From: Daedaleopsis sinensis
Lineage: Eukaryota > Basidiomycota > Agaricomycetes > Polyporales > Polyporaceae
Assembly: GCA_033807695.1 (NCBI GenBank)
Contig: CM066302.1
Location: 2,542,001 to 2,606,000 of the forward strand
Length of the DNA: 64,000 nucleotides
Direction: 5' to 3'
Within the stretch, counting starts at the first letter, position 1. Every line of letters starts with the position of its first letter. Under the pieces are notes generated by a model. That model searched no databases, was not told the DNA's origin, and saw nothing but the letters and a program-made list of their open reading frames with translations. Positions 31,954-44,006 of the stretch are shown one piece after another. The translations under genes and the position numbers were made by a program.

Positions 31954-34026
31954 ATGAGTCTTTCTGCGAGCTCGGTCGTCTACGGCGGTGTCGCCGCTGC
32001 TCTCCTTACCCTATACCTTCTTTACATTCGTAGACTCGACGAGTGGAGAATCCGCAGTCGTGGGCGGCCATTGCCTCCCGGACCGCCCCCTCTCTCCATC
32101 TTAGGAAACATGTTCCACTTCCCAGGTGCGAAACCGTGGATAGGCTTCAGAGATCTATGCTCTATGTATGGTGAGTTACATCTGTCAGTACCGACCATAA
32201 CACTCTCATATGATTTACTGCCGTTGTTCTCCAGGTGACATTGTGCACCTTAAGGCGCCGGGCAGCTCCCACGTCGTCATCCTAGGCAGTGCAGAGGTGA
32301 TCAACGAGTATCTCGAGAAACGAACGGCCAACACCTCCGATCGCATGCACACCTGTTTGGTCGACATGTATGTATTGCAGTGTGCATCTTACCAGTGGCT
32401 TCGCGACTTGCTAACTCATCTGCAGCATTGGTGCTGGTTTCAACATGGTAGTCATGCGTTACGGTCAACAATGGAGGGACCATAGACGCGTGTTCTGGGA
32501 GTATTTCCACCCCACGGTCAGCACGAAATACAGGCCGATTCAACGCGCGGGTGCACATCTATTCCTATACAAAGTCTTGAATGACCCCACGCAATTCAAG
32601 GACCACATCCGATAGTAAGCGTTTGCGTGAATCAGCTTCCGAACCGAAGTTGTCACTGACACGCTGATGAACTACTAGCGGATTCTCAGTGGCAATCATG
32701 AAGTTGCTGTACGACAACAACAACGAGAAAGACATTCATGACCAAATGGAACGGCTAGAAACGTATCAAGACGGGATCTCTCAAGGACTTGTACCAGGGA
32801 AGTATCTCGTCGAGTTCTTCCCCTTCTTACGATATCTTCCATCCTACTTCCTCGGTCCGGAATTGCGGACGAAGGCAGTTCAATGGCGTAGCGCAGGCCT
32901 CGCCATGAAAGAAATCCCATATGCTCAGGTCAAGGAGGCGATGGTATGAACTTTGCAGCCGTTAGTAACAAAGCATCCTAATCTATTGTCTAGGTGCAGC
33001 GCAAAATTGAGGGGAACACTTCTGTCATTGGCAAGCACCTCAGCAAGGTCTCACAGGACGGCGACATTGCAGTCGTGAACGAGAAGGACGAGGACACGCT
33101 GAAGAACGTCGCAGTTGTGACCTTCGAAGGTACGTATGCGACTAGAGAGGACGCCAATGGGAGCTAATCCAACGGCTTGGAATAGGGGGAGCTGACACGG
33201 TGATGTCACGCGTTGGATGCGTACTATACGAGACGTCGACTGATACTCTTTATCTATTAGATGTTCTCCTCCATTCAAACCACCTTCCTCGCGATGTCGC
33301 TGCATCCACATATACTCAAGCTAGCTCAGGCTGAACTCGACGCTGTCGTTGGACCGAACCGTCTTCCGGATTGGGATGATCGCGATTCCCTCCCATACGT
33401 CAACGCTATCATTAAAGAATCTCTGCGCTGGATGAACGTAACACCACTCTCGATGCCCCATTGCACGACCGCCGATGACGAGCTGCACGGTTACTTCATC
33501 CCTGCCGGGACGCTGCTTGTCCCCAACACCTGGTGAGCGGTTTTCTGAATCAAGCTGGTCTGCAGTCGGTTAATCTCTTTCAAGGGCGTGTATGCATGAC
33601 CCCGACGTATACGAAGACCCAGATAGTTACCGCCCGGAGCGCTTTCTCAATAACGGGAGACTCGATCCGTCCGTACGCGATCCGTCGGCATTCATCTTCG
33701 GATACGGGCGAAGAATCTGCCCCGGACGCTACTATGCAGAAGCCGCGCTGTTCATCAACACTGCTTCCCTCCTGCATGTGTTCGATATCACGCCACCCGT
33801 CGACGACGGTGGAAATCAGGTCAAGATTGTCCCCCAAATGTCGGACGGCCTCGTATCGTGAGTCAGGGTTCTCAACTGTGGATGGATGGATCTCATATGC
33901 CACTGCTTCGGATCCATTAGATACCCAGAAGACTGTCGCTGCACGATTAAACCACGCTTTGCACGAGCAGAAGCCTTGATTCGTGCCGCGCATGCAGAGG
34001 CTCTTGAAGGAAGTGTATTTGAATAG
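31954..34026 (+). CDS. cytochrome P450 monooxygenase 2
   Basis: A paralogue of the gene at 24766, with the same intron positions except the haem-loop intron. From ATG 31954 it has a membrane anchor (AALLTLYLLYI), a Pro hinge (RPLPPGPPPLSILGN), an I-helix GGADTM where the usual last Thr is Met, KESLRW (ExxR, near 33420), YRPERF (near 33635) and FGYGRRICPGRYYAEA with the Cys ligand near 33720. The last exon gives YPEDCRCTIKPRF and ends at TAG 34026. About 515 residues, expected at the ER membrane. Substrate unknown; the tandem relation with P450 1 suggests related oxidations. No lesions seen. Confidence 0.85.
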
Positions 34027-34449
34027 CGAACTTTGCTCATCACCGTCATATTTGGCAGCAAATTTGTTGAGATATAGATATATAGGCCAGACCTTGTCTG
34101 AATGATCTGTATAGTATGCCAGGCTCTTGATCCAGCTATCTATTAACTTGAAAAGCTCGGGGTTGGCCTCCGCCGATACTATCCTGCTCGAGTACTTGGA
34201 ATCCGCAGGCTCTTGGCAAGCCGTTCACAGGCGCTCAGGCAAAATCCGGGCGCTTTGTACGGCGTTTCACTTGTCTCCTCCCCCGACAACGCCCAACGGG
34301 TCAACGGTACACGATGTCCTCTGCGGCTATCCAGCATCTGAATGTCGACACGAACTACGCATGGCTCGCTCCTGACTAGTCCTGACTATCAATACTGCTG
34401 CCCCTTTGTCGCTTTCAAGCCGCCTTCCAGATTTCGACATCGCACACAG
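34027..34449. other. intergenic, no gene seen
   Basis: 3' flank of P450 2 up to the large palindrome. Nothing recognisable. Confidence 0.4.
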
Positions 34450-36765
34450 TAAGGTAGGCCCACCACAGAGACGACTACGTCACGTGACCGGCGTCTGTCA
34501 CGCTTAAGGGACTTTGGCAGAGGGCGAGCATTGTAATTTGAATGTGAACTCTCGCACTCAAGATATCAAAAATTTGGAACCAACAAGTCATATAGAGCAC
34601 CCTGCAGTAAGTTTTGTTGGTTCTTGATTTCTGATATAGACCCTCTACATTTTCCCATTCAAAATGTTCGAATGCCCATCCAGATAATATGATTTATTTA
34701 TGAGCGGTAAGTGGTGACGGCCCGGAAACCTAGCGCTGGCACCCAATGTCTTTCCTTCCGATCTGACTCAACCGCAACGGTGTTGAATGTCTTCCGCCTC
34801 AACCGTAACGGTGCTAGACGATGCTAGCAATGGTTTACAATGTCCCGCAATGTCCAAATAGACTGAACACTGGAGATCTTGAGAGCTCTGCCTGCTGCAG
34901 TGCGTTAGACCTACTCGGATTTGCAGTAGTACTACCACAATCATTATCAGCCTTCAGGACCTTACCTTTAACAGCCTGCCGACTCGGACTCTGACCGTTC
35001 TTGATCATGGCGAGTGGGTGCAGCAGCTCTGATGGTGTTGGTGGTGCCATAGCAGTACAACTTCTTTGCTCGTACCTCAGGGTTAGCACTGTCTCAGTCC
35101 CTAAGTACTGGTGTCGGGCCACGCAGACTCGGAGTCAGAGACATGCCGGATGACCTTGCCAACTTAGAATACGAGGTGACAGCGGCCCTGGCAAAATATG
35201 CAGCTTCAACTCGTCAGAGCACTCAGGCTATACAAATCACTTGGATACGACTCGACTAAATGACGCGCTCAACTATGTATTGGCACTGAGTGAGGACTCG
35301 GACTAGCCTGTCCACAGTGAGCAGTGCCATATCATATTAGGAACTGCCGTGTTGAACAACTACCTGTACATAGTATGTAGTATTCACCGTGACCGTCGCG
35401 GCGGGCTGTTTGCAGCACATCGGAATGAGACTCCAACGACGACGGCGACGAGTGCAGCTGGACAGGCCCTTAGTATGCCGAAACGGGACTTATCGGAGAG
35501 ACACACGTGATCTGTCACAGCTATGTCACAGTGTAACGACGTCGTCGTGTCTGTGCCGGGCCTACCTTACGTCGCTCCAGCTGAGGGCCGTCCTGCATGA
35601 GCTCCACGTGTAGCGACTTCATCGTTGCCGAGACCTGTCTGGGACTTCTAAGGTAGGCCCGGCACAGACACGACGACGTCGTTACACTGTGACATAGCTG
35701 TGACAGATCACGTGTGTCTCTCCGATAAGTCCCGTTTCGGCATACTAAGGGCCTGTCCAGCTGCACTCGTCGCCGTCGTCGTTGGAGTCTCATTCCGATG
35801 TGCTGCAAACAGCCCGCCGCGACGGTCACGGTGAATACTACATACTATGTACAGGTAGTTGTTCAACACGGCAGTTCCTAATATGATATGGCACTGCTCA
35901 CTGTGGACAGGCTAGTCCGAGTCCTCACTCAGTGCCAATACATAGTTGAGCGCGTCATTTAGTCGAGTCGTATCCAAGTGATTTGTATAGCCTGAGTGCT
36001 CTGACGAGTTGAAGCTGCATATTTTGCCAGGGCCGCTGTCACCTCGTATTCTAAGTTGGCAAGGTCATCCGGCATGTCTCTGACTCCGAGTCTGCGTGGC
36101 CCGACACCAGTACTTAGGGACTGAGACAGTGCTAACCCTGAGGTACGAGCAAAGAAGTTGTACTGCTATGGCACCACCAACACCATCAGAGCTGCTGCAC
36201 CCACTCGCCATGATCAAGAACGGTCAGAGTCCGAGTCGGCAGGCTGTTAAAGGTAAGGTCCTGAAGGCTGATAATGATTGTGGTAGTACTGCAAATCCGA
36301 GTAGGTCTAACGCACTGCAGCAGGCAGAGCTCTCAAGATCTCCAGTGTTCAGTCTATTTGGACATTGCGGGACATTGTAAACCATTGCTAGCATCGTCTA
36401 GCACCGTTACGGTTGAGGCGGAAGACATTCAACACCGTTGCGGTTGAGTCAGATCGGAAGGAAAGACATTGGGTGCCAGCGCTAGGTTTCCGGGCCGTCA
36501 CCACTTACCGCTCATAAATAAATCATATTATCTGGATGGGCATTCGAACATTTTGAATGGGAAAATGTAGAGGGTCTATATCAGAAATCAAGAACCAACA
36601 AAACTTACTGCAGGGTGCTCTATATGACTTGTTGGTTCCAAATTTTTGATATCTTGAGTGCGAGAGTTCACATTCAAATTACAATGCTCGCCCTCTGCCA
36701 AAGTCCCTTAAGCGTGACAGACGCCGGTCACGTGACGTAGTCGTCTCTGTGGTGGGCCTACCTTA
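34450..36765. mobile_element. 2.3-kb nearly perfect palindrome of two inverted 1.1-kb TIR elements
   Basis: Arms 34450-35569 (1120 bp) and 35649-36765 (1117 bp) are reverse complements that appear identical except for a 3-bp difference (gtagtactacc versus gtactacc). The spacer is 79 bp. Each arm is itself bounded by inverted tips TAAGGTAGGCCC, followed by ACCACAGAGACGAC outside and GGCACAGACACGACGACG inside. The unit is therefore a 1.12-kb non-autonomous TIR element present twice head to head, or one giant foldback element. TA is the only candidate target duplication. No recognisable coding sequence; one short frame of about 95 codons recurs in both arms and carries no known motif. Confidence 0.85.
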
Positions 36766-37126
36766 GTGCTCTATCAACACCCTCTGTGGAACGTGCGTTA
36801 TAAGTCCTCTTGCTCTGTTCGCAAAGTACTACACTGGCTCGTGGATCGACAGAGGAGTCCGTGGATCGCGTATGGACTCAAGAGCTCAACCAGGTTACTC
36901 GGAATCGACCTTCCAAGCTGCCGCAACACACACACTGCATCATCCTGACGCCCCATGCTTATGCGAGACCATGCCTTTGAGCGCTTGAGCCCTCACATAA
37001 CCTCCGGCCCGCTTGAAGAACCCCCCTCCCCAGGCACTAACCATGGATCCTTGCGAGCTTCATCAAGAGACAGCGCAACGACGACAGCCACTGCATTAGT
37101 GTATGCCCCCTCGGTTTCTGGATGCT

Positions 37127-37189
37127 CGTGCTGCGTGCTGCGTGCTGCGTGCTGCGTGCTGCGTGCTGCGTGCTGCGTGCTGCGAGCTG
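37127..37189. repeat. heptamer tandem repeat (CGTGCTG)n
   Basis: Eight perfect copies of CGTGCTG and a ninth variant CGAGCTG. All three frames on each strand stay open across it, so any open frame here is an artefact. Confidence 0.95.
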
Positions 37190-37290
37190 CGGGACGGCGT
37201 GAGGATGAAGGCAGGAGTCAGGGTGAGTCATCGCAGGTCATCGCCTTTGGGTGTGCGTAATCTCCTTTTCTCCACTAGCGCCCACTGCAC

Positions 37291-37300
37291 ATATATAAGA
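37291..37300 (+). promoter_or_regulatory. TATA-like box
   Basis: ATATATAAGA about 105 bp upstream of the ATG at 37401. Confidence 0.5.
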
Positions 37301-37400
37301 GGTGTGTTCTGCCGTCGCACACCTCTACCTACAAGCAGTACCAGCATTTTTCCAAAACTCCACGTTCACTACGCACACACAGTCTCTATCATCATCGAAC

Positions 37401-38074
37401 ATGGCACGCATATCGTCGTCGGCCTGTTCAAACCCGCGAAAGAGATGTATTGATAGTAGTCGTCGGCCGCGCGCTGTCGGCTCAATCACATCTCTAAGCC
37501 TCACGAAGACAAACCAGGAGGGCGAGAAACCGAGGGTGGTGGTGTCGTTCCAGAACCTTTCGGCGGAATTCGCGGAATTCGCCGTCGAATCGGAGAACGA
37601 TCATGAAACCGTCTACTCGCTCGAGCTCCGCAACGACCACCACCGCGATCGGCCGCGTCGCCGTCGCCGTCAGTCTCTCGCGCAGTGACAGACACCAGCA
37701 GGCGACTCGCCGGCCGTTCTCCCAGACCACTTCTTCACCCCAAGCGCCAGCAGTTCAGGATCCGCAACACGAACCACCACGTCCTGTGGTACTACTCCGA
37801 AACCCAAAGACCCATCAAGAAACCTGATGAATATTCATCGAAGGAACACTCTTTATACGTCCACCGGTACAAAGGCGGGACACAGTTGTGGATACGTGCG
37901 CGGAAGTGCACGGGCGACGGCACCTATTGGCAGAAGGTCTGCGAGGGACACCCTCACCCAGAGCTGGACGGTTACGTCCTGCATCTGGTGCGAGACCAGC
38001 CCCGATGGGTGAAGGCCGCGTCAGCACGGTCGTACACCGCCGCGCAGTCGCGACGCATCAAGCAGGCATCTTGA
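37401..38074 (+). CDS. orphan protein A, paralogue of the gene at 39370
   Basis: The first part from ATG 37401 is Ser/Arg-rich and polar. The C-terminal part, in another frame and open from about 37690 to TGA 38074, carries the recognisable domain: RIRNTNHHVLWYYSE, then LYVHRYKGGTQLWIR, then GHPHPELDGYVLHLV with RDQPRWVK. The same domain layout (LYVHR, about 50 residues, GHxHPxLxGYVLHLV, PRWVK) closes the gene ending at 40585. An intron near 37660-37730 must link the parts; I could not fix its boundaries in phase, so a frameshift is possible. No known family recognised; Trp, Tyr and His are prominent in the conserved part. Confidence 0.5.
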
Positions 38075-39369
38075 GCATCAGGATGCTGGACGACAACGTC
38101 CCGCGATGGACGAAGGGCATTTATTCCTCAGGCCTCAGGTCTCAAGCTGGGCATGGGGTCATGTGGGGTGAAAGCGAATCTCATACCGCGGCCGGTACTT
38201 ACGTTCGCGTTGTACTTATTAGTAGGGGGATCTGGTGCGCGGTGCTCACCATGTCCCCGTAGGCTCCGATTCCTTATTTATCTAACCCTGCGCACTCTCT
38301 TCAACGATCAACGCGTGGGCAATGTATTCGTATATTCGTATGAAATCTCCAGAACTTGGGTGGTACTTTTGCTTGACTTTTGCTTAGTTTTGCTTCCGCG
38401 AAATCTGTAAGCGCCTGCCGTGAGAAAGCGTATCGTTAGAAGTTAGAATAGTATGCTACGTTCATCTGCATCCTCCTCCTCTAGCCACAGCCTCTGTCGC
38501 GACGTAACCTAATCCCTGTGGCTGTAGACCAAGGTTAGTTGCGAGTGCAGGAGCACCGGAAAAGCACATTACAGTTGTCCTAAGTCCTGTTCGAACTTCG
38601 AAGACTACCTACGCGTACTAGCTCTCGATGAGTCTGGGTGCGTTCTTTCGCGGAAAATTGTGCCACTCGCTAACACCGATATACTTACCCACTGCACTTG
38701 CAGATATCCTACGCTTTAGCTTCTGTATGCATTGATAAGCGCGACCTTTCGGTCCGGTCAGATTCACGCAGTTCGCTCGCGGACTCTGTGCCACTCATCA
38801 GAGCCCACGCACTGTCTTCCGACAACCTCGAGCTCTCGAGCGCGTTGGTGATTTAGACCAACACGTGTGGCTGACAATGCAAACAAAGTTGAAAGCACAC
38901 AACGCAAGGCACAGTGCACCTGCTGTCTCAGCGGACACGGAAGCAGAATACGGCGAAAGACGTTGATTGGCACTGATCTCTCAGTGCTGCTAGAAGCTCG
39001 CGACTGCTGACATCGCAGGCACTTTTTTGGTGACCGACTCGTCACACGACGATCAACGTGGCCAGCGTTGCTTAGTAGGTCCAGTTCCCGGGAATCGCTT
39101 CGCACAAAGCATGCCAGAGAATCGCAATTGCGGCATCAGCAAAGAGCGAACAAGTCCCCCTCCAGGTGCGCACTGTTGGTTTATCATACGCCCTCCGAAC
39201 GTTCTCGCATGCAGGTTGTGGCCAGCGGATATAAAGGGCCACTCATCACGGCGATCGTCAGACAGCTCATCGATATCTCCTCCGCCGTCCCCGCGCGCAC
39301 ATCGCTATATCTCCCCGCCGGCTCTTTCACATCACAGTTTCTGTCCAGCTGCACTTGGAGCCGTAAGCG
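38075..39369. other. intergenic, no gene seen
   Basis: 1.3 kb without a supportable reading frame or repeat. The last 140 bp hold the promoter region of the next gene. Confidence 0.4.
39229..39237 (+). promoter_or_regulatory. TATA-like box
   Basis: GATATAAAG, about 135 bp upstream of the ATG at 39370. Confidence 0.5.
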
Positions 39370-40585
39370 ATGCAGCAGTTCCCCATCCCCACTCCGACGG
39401 CGGCGGACTTCGCCAAGATGTTCTTTGTCCCCAACTACATGCTCTATCCCTATCCCGCTGTCAACCAGAACGTTACGACGATCGACGTCGGGAAACTCAA
39501 CACGCCCCCCAGCAACGTCTCCTATGCCATCGTAAGTAGCTATCCATCTCCGCTGTTCGCCGACGTTAACCTCCTCGCTCGTAGGATTGGACAACCAAGG
39601 AGACATCCATCACGATGACTTACAAGCACGGTCAGGAGCCAGCTGCCACTCAAGTCCTCTCGCCCATTCCTGCGTGAGTAGTTCTTTCAGCTAGTGCCTT
39701 GCGTCCAGCTCAGTGCTCACTGTGTCTTTAGATCCGTTCCCACCAGCACTCAAACGTCCGACAAGCTCAAATCGGAGAAACAACACTGCGCCTCGAAGTC
39801 CGGGTGCCCTAGACCCCCTCTCCCTCGAGCCCCGGTTCAGCGTCAGGCAGACCCGAGCGTACCCGTCTCCAACAATGGCCACCACGAGCAACGTGAAGTG
39901 AACCCCCAGGTTCACGCTCAGGTAGCTGTAACTGCACCTGCTGCCGGAGCGGCCAGCCAGCCAGCTTCGGCCGCAGATCATGCATCCGCGACGAACGCAG
40001 GGGTGCAGAGTCCGGACCCAAACGCGGGCGACGGCTCGGGACCCACCAACGCAGACAGCCACGGCCCGCCTACTAGTACGAAGGAGAAAGACGGCGCGAA
40101 GAAAACACAGTACGTCCCTCGTCCGCGATGCCCCATCCCCTCCGCTCACAGACACCCCCCCTCCCTCTTGCGATGCCTACAGAACACGCATCCGGCCTCG
40201 GCAGCGCGCACACAAGATCTACCGGTCGGCAGCGGACTACGCAGACTGGTACGCGAGCGAGTCGGAGCGGCCGATCGTCGAGCCCCCGCGGGACCTGCGC
40301 GCGTGGCACGGGGTGCTGTACGTGCACCGCGCGCGGCAGAGCGGGAGCGTGCGCGTGTGGATGTACTTCGCGCGCGGGTACGCGGCGGGCACGCGCGTGC
40401 TGCGGCGGCGCACCGCGGGGGCGGGGCGCTGGGAGCGCGTGCGCAGGGGGCATGCGCACCCGTTCTTGGAGGGGTATGTGCTGCATCTGGTGGATAGTGG
40501 GGAGCCGCGGTGGGTGAAGCACGGGACGGCGTGCCATTATGCGAAGGAGCGCAGGAAGCGGGAGCACGCGCGGGCGGCGTTGTGA
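39370..40585 (+). CDS. orphan protein B with the GHxHPxLxGYVLHLV domain
   Basis: Four exons join in frame with canonical introns (39532-39583, 39673-39730 and 40112-40184 approximately), giving about 340 residues. The N-terminus (PTAADFAKMFFVPNYMLYPY) looks folded. The middle, about residues 90-210, is Ala/Pro/Gln-rich and low in complexity. The C-terminal 130 residues hold the domain shared with protein A at 37401: LYVHRARQSGSVRVWMYF, GHAHPFLEGYVLHLV, PRWVKHG. No membrane segment. GC content of the last exon is very high. Two paralogues in tandem suggest a local duplication; function unknown. Confidence 0.65.
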
Positions 40586-41539
40586 GTGCAGGTGGAGCGG
40601 GCAGGCGGGGAGCGGGCGAGACTCGGAGAGAGGTGAGTTGACTTACACGATTGATACTATCCTCGCTCAGTTCGTCTGACGTTGCTGCTCGTAAGCATAT
40701 ATGGACCCTCCGACGTTGCGCGACCGGTGTACGACCTTTATACGACCGGTGCGCGCGATTTGACTTGTACTTTTACTTCTGCTCGTGGGCTCTTCGTTAT
40801 TGTGTAACACTTCCCTTCTGTACCGGTCTATCTATCATGACATTTGTCTTCTCCCCTCGCTAGGGAATACAGCCGAGTGATCCAGGAGCATGCAATGCCA
40901 ATAATGAATTGCAAGGATGGGTTTGAATGTCATCGCCATCGTGGCGCGCTAAATCCCGCGATCGTCACGACCTATCGTGTCCTCCGCAGACTCCCACAGC
41001 TCGTCTTCCCCACAATCGCCCATGTCGACCCTCACCTGCTCATCTCTGGAGGTCTTGTGACGCATGCATGCGCCGTACCATGACGGCACCTGTCATCGTA
41101 CATCGAGCAGTTATCACCCTCATCCAGACCGCCCCTTTAACGACCTCAGCCACCCCACCGTCGCGCGCGCCTTCAAGTTTCCCGATGCTACCCAGCCCGG
41201 GGCCTATGGAGAGCACAGTCGGGAGGGGGGAGAGCAAGAAGAACAGGAAGGAGGAGGAGCTCAGCTGAGCATGGGGTGAAACGAAACACCCGAGTTGATT
41301 TTGAGTGTTGCGCACGTACGTCCGGAGGGGCCGGCTGGGGAAAACTTCTCTAAGTTCTGATGAAGCGTTCAGGCGATTCGCCCAGTTGTGCACGGTCATC
41401 CGGGGCGGGCTCCAATATATAGAGCCTACGACTTTCCCCGCACGGGCTCCTTCCTGCTCGTGCTTGTGCTTGTGCTCGTGCTCGTCCTGCACGCTCGCTC
41501 GCCTACGTATTCCCATTCCGGTCGCCCGACGACGTGACG
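40586..41539. other. intergenic, 5' region of the transporter
   Basis: No gene seen. A TATA-like site lies at 41411-41422 and a pyrimidine/GT-rich leader (gctcgtgcttgtgcttgtg) at 41455-41490. Confidence 0.4.
41411..41422 (+). promoter_or_regulatory. CCAAT/TATA-like core promoter of the transporter
   Basis: TCCAATATATAG about 118 bp upstream of the ATG at 41540. This region is absent from the truncated copy at 27341. Confidence 0.5.
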
Positions 41540-43788
41540 ATGTCCACGGAAAACGCGCTCAAGCGCGACGACGAGAAGAGTAGGGAGGCACACCTGTGAG
41601 TTCCGCTCAGGTTCCGCTCCGACTCCTATGGCCGTGTGCGCGTCGCGGAGGCTCAGTAGACTGACTGGGCACTGTTTCTACAGCTATGAAGACATCGAGG
41701 GCGCCGCTGCGTCTGGAGAGATATCCGAGGCCTTGGTCGTCGCGGAGGGCGAGGAGCGGACGACGTGGTTTGTCTGGCTGCTCGTCGCGTGCACGAGTAT
41801 CTCGGGGCTGCTCTTCGGTGCGTATTTACGGGAGGTCCATGGCCGAAGCGAGCCTCCTCATCGTCATCGTCAATTTCAGGTTACGACACCGGTGTGATAT
41901 CTGGCGCGCTGGTCACGATTGGCGGGGACTTGGGCCCGGCAGAGCTGTCTTCGGGACAGAAGGTGTGTGTGCTTGACCTGGATCAGTACATCCTCCCTCG
42001 AACACATCTCCAACGATGTCGATAAACCCTAGGAACTCATCACCTCCTCGACAACGCTCGGCGCACTCCTGGGAGGTCTTGTCGCAGGAATGCTCAGCGA
42101 CTTCCTCGGTCGGAAGCCTGTCCTCGGTATCGCGGACATCATCTTCATTGGGGGAGCGATCTGTCAGGCTGTTTGCCACACAGTATGGTCAATGGTATGC
42201 GACGCTTGTACATTGAGTATGTATTGCTTCAACTCACGTGAACTCAGATTGGCGGCCGTTTCCTGATCGGTATCGGTGTCGGTATTGCTGCATGCATTGC
42301 CCCGTTGTACATCCAAGAACTCTCGCCCACGCGTCAGCGCGGCCGTATGGTCGTCCTGAATGTCGTGATGATCACCGGAGGCCAGGTTGTAGCCTATGGC
42401 ATCGACGCGGGCTTCGAGAAGACGCACGGAGGCTGGAGGTGGATGGTTGGTCTTGGAGCCGTCCCCGCCGCTCTGCAGTTGATTTTCCTGTTTTTCCTCC
42501 CCGAGTCGCGTAAGTCGCCTATCTCTGTATGCGAGCTGAACAGTGAGACTGACTTCCCCGCAGCTCGCATCATGATTCTGAGACAGAGGTTCGACGTCGC
42601 GCATGCCACTATGACCAAGATATATGCGTATGCAACTCCCGAGCAAGTCGACCTCAAGGTCGGAACCATTCGTGCAGCGTACTGGTGTGGTATCATCTGA
42701 CAGCATCCCTATATGTGCAGGTTAAAGCCTTGACAGCCGCGGTAAAACAGAGCGTCGAGATCACCAACTCGACCACCCTCCTACAACGCATCAGACTCAT
42801 CCTCATGGATCCCATTAACCGCAGAGCTCTCAGTGCGTCACCACTCACTGCGTGCCACACACGTTGGCCGTGCATCCGTACTGACTATATGCGTGCTTCA
42901 GTCGTCGGATGCGGACTCCAAGCCTTCCAGCAGCTATGCGGCTTCAACACACTCATGTACTACAGCGGTGAGTAGCGCGCGCCCACCTCCTCCCCGAACC
43001 CTGCGACTGACAGTCTCCCCAGCGACGCTCTTCAAGGAGATCGGGTTCGACCAGCCGACCGCCGTCGGCCTCATCGTCTCCGGCACCAACTTCATCTTCA
43101 CCCTGCTCGCGCTCAAGTACATCGACATCATCGGCCGTCGCAAGATCATGGTCTGGTCCGCCCCAGGCATGGTCGTCGGCCTCGTCCTCGCGAGCATCGC
43201 GTTCCACTGTGCGTCCTGTCCTCCCCACGTCGCACGCTCCTCCTGCCCTGGCGCTGACCCTATCCCCCTCTCTCCCATCCCCCTCCTCGTTTTTCTGTTC
43301 CCCACACAGTCCTCACCCTCAAGACCGGCGGCAACCTCGTCGACGGCACCGAGTACTCGACCGGCTGGTCCGCGATCGTCCTGCTCGCGATGATCCTCTA
43401 CGTCGCCTCCTACGCGACCGGGCTCGGGAACGTGCCCTGGCAGCAGGGCGAGCTCTTCGGGCTCGAGGTGCGCGGGATCGGCACCTCGCTCGCGACGGCC
43501 ACGAACTGGGCCGGGAACCTGCTCATCGGCGCGACGTACCTCTCGCTCATGGACGCGATCACCCCCGCTGGGGCGTTCGGGTTCTACGCGGGCCTCTGCC
43601 TGCTCGGCTGCGTGTTCACCGTGTGCTGCTTCCCCGAGACCGCGGGGCTCAGCCTCGAGGAGGTCCGTGGGGTGTTCCGAGATGGGTTCGGGATCCGCGA
43701 GAGCGCGCGGCTGAGGCGGGAGAAGCAGGCGCTGGCTCTTGGGGAGCGGCGCGCGAAGGCCGAGGAGGCGAGGAAGAGCGGCGAGTAG
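41540..43788 (+). CDS. MFS inositol/sugar transporter (ITR1-like)
   Basis: About ten exons encode a 12-helix sugar-porter MFS protein of about 530 residues. Signature pieces: GYDTGVISG after helix 1, [10 protein letters not shown] (loop 2-3 motif), [42 protein letters not shown] in helix 7, [23 protein letters not shown] and the C-terminal [10 protein letters not shown]. The helix-7 and WQQGELF blocks are typical of fungal myo-inositol transporters, so import of myo-inositol across the plasma membrane is the best guess, though other polyols or sugars are possible. The N-terminus is short and acidic, starting at ATG 41540. This copy is complete and carries its own promoter; a nearly identical truncated copy lies at 27341-29417. 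Confidence 0.85.
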
Positions 43789-44006
43789 GCCTGCTTATGT
43801 AGTATGTACGTACCTCGTAGAGTGCGATCCGCGATGGTGCGAGTGGCGACGACTGATATGGCTGTATTTCTTGTGTACGATCGTAATGGCTATAATGTCC
43901 GGATGCAGTTCACTGGATATGACACGCGCGCGGGCATAGTCCGTGAATAAGAATATGGAGCATAGAAAGGTTGGAATGGATTCCTCATTCATGATCTACA
44001 GACACA

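Larger units (their letters stand above)
36766..37400. other. intergenic with heptamer repeat and core promoter
   Basis: No gene is seen. It holds the heptamer array at 37127-37189 and a TATA-like site at 37291-37300 upstream of the orphan gene at 37401. Confidence 0.4.

Noticed and set aside
34835..36380. A frame of about 95 codons repeated in both arms of the large palindrome as a possible gene
   Set aside because: It has no motif, no intron-bounded extension and lies within a non-autonomous repeat.
37127..37189. A coding repeat protein (Ala-Arg-Ser-Thr-Gln-His-like) over the heptamer array
   Set aside because: A 7-bp unit gives an open frame on both strands in every register, so it is not evidence of coding.
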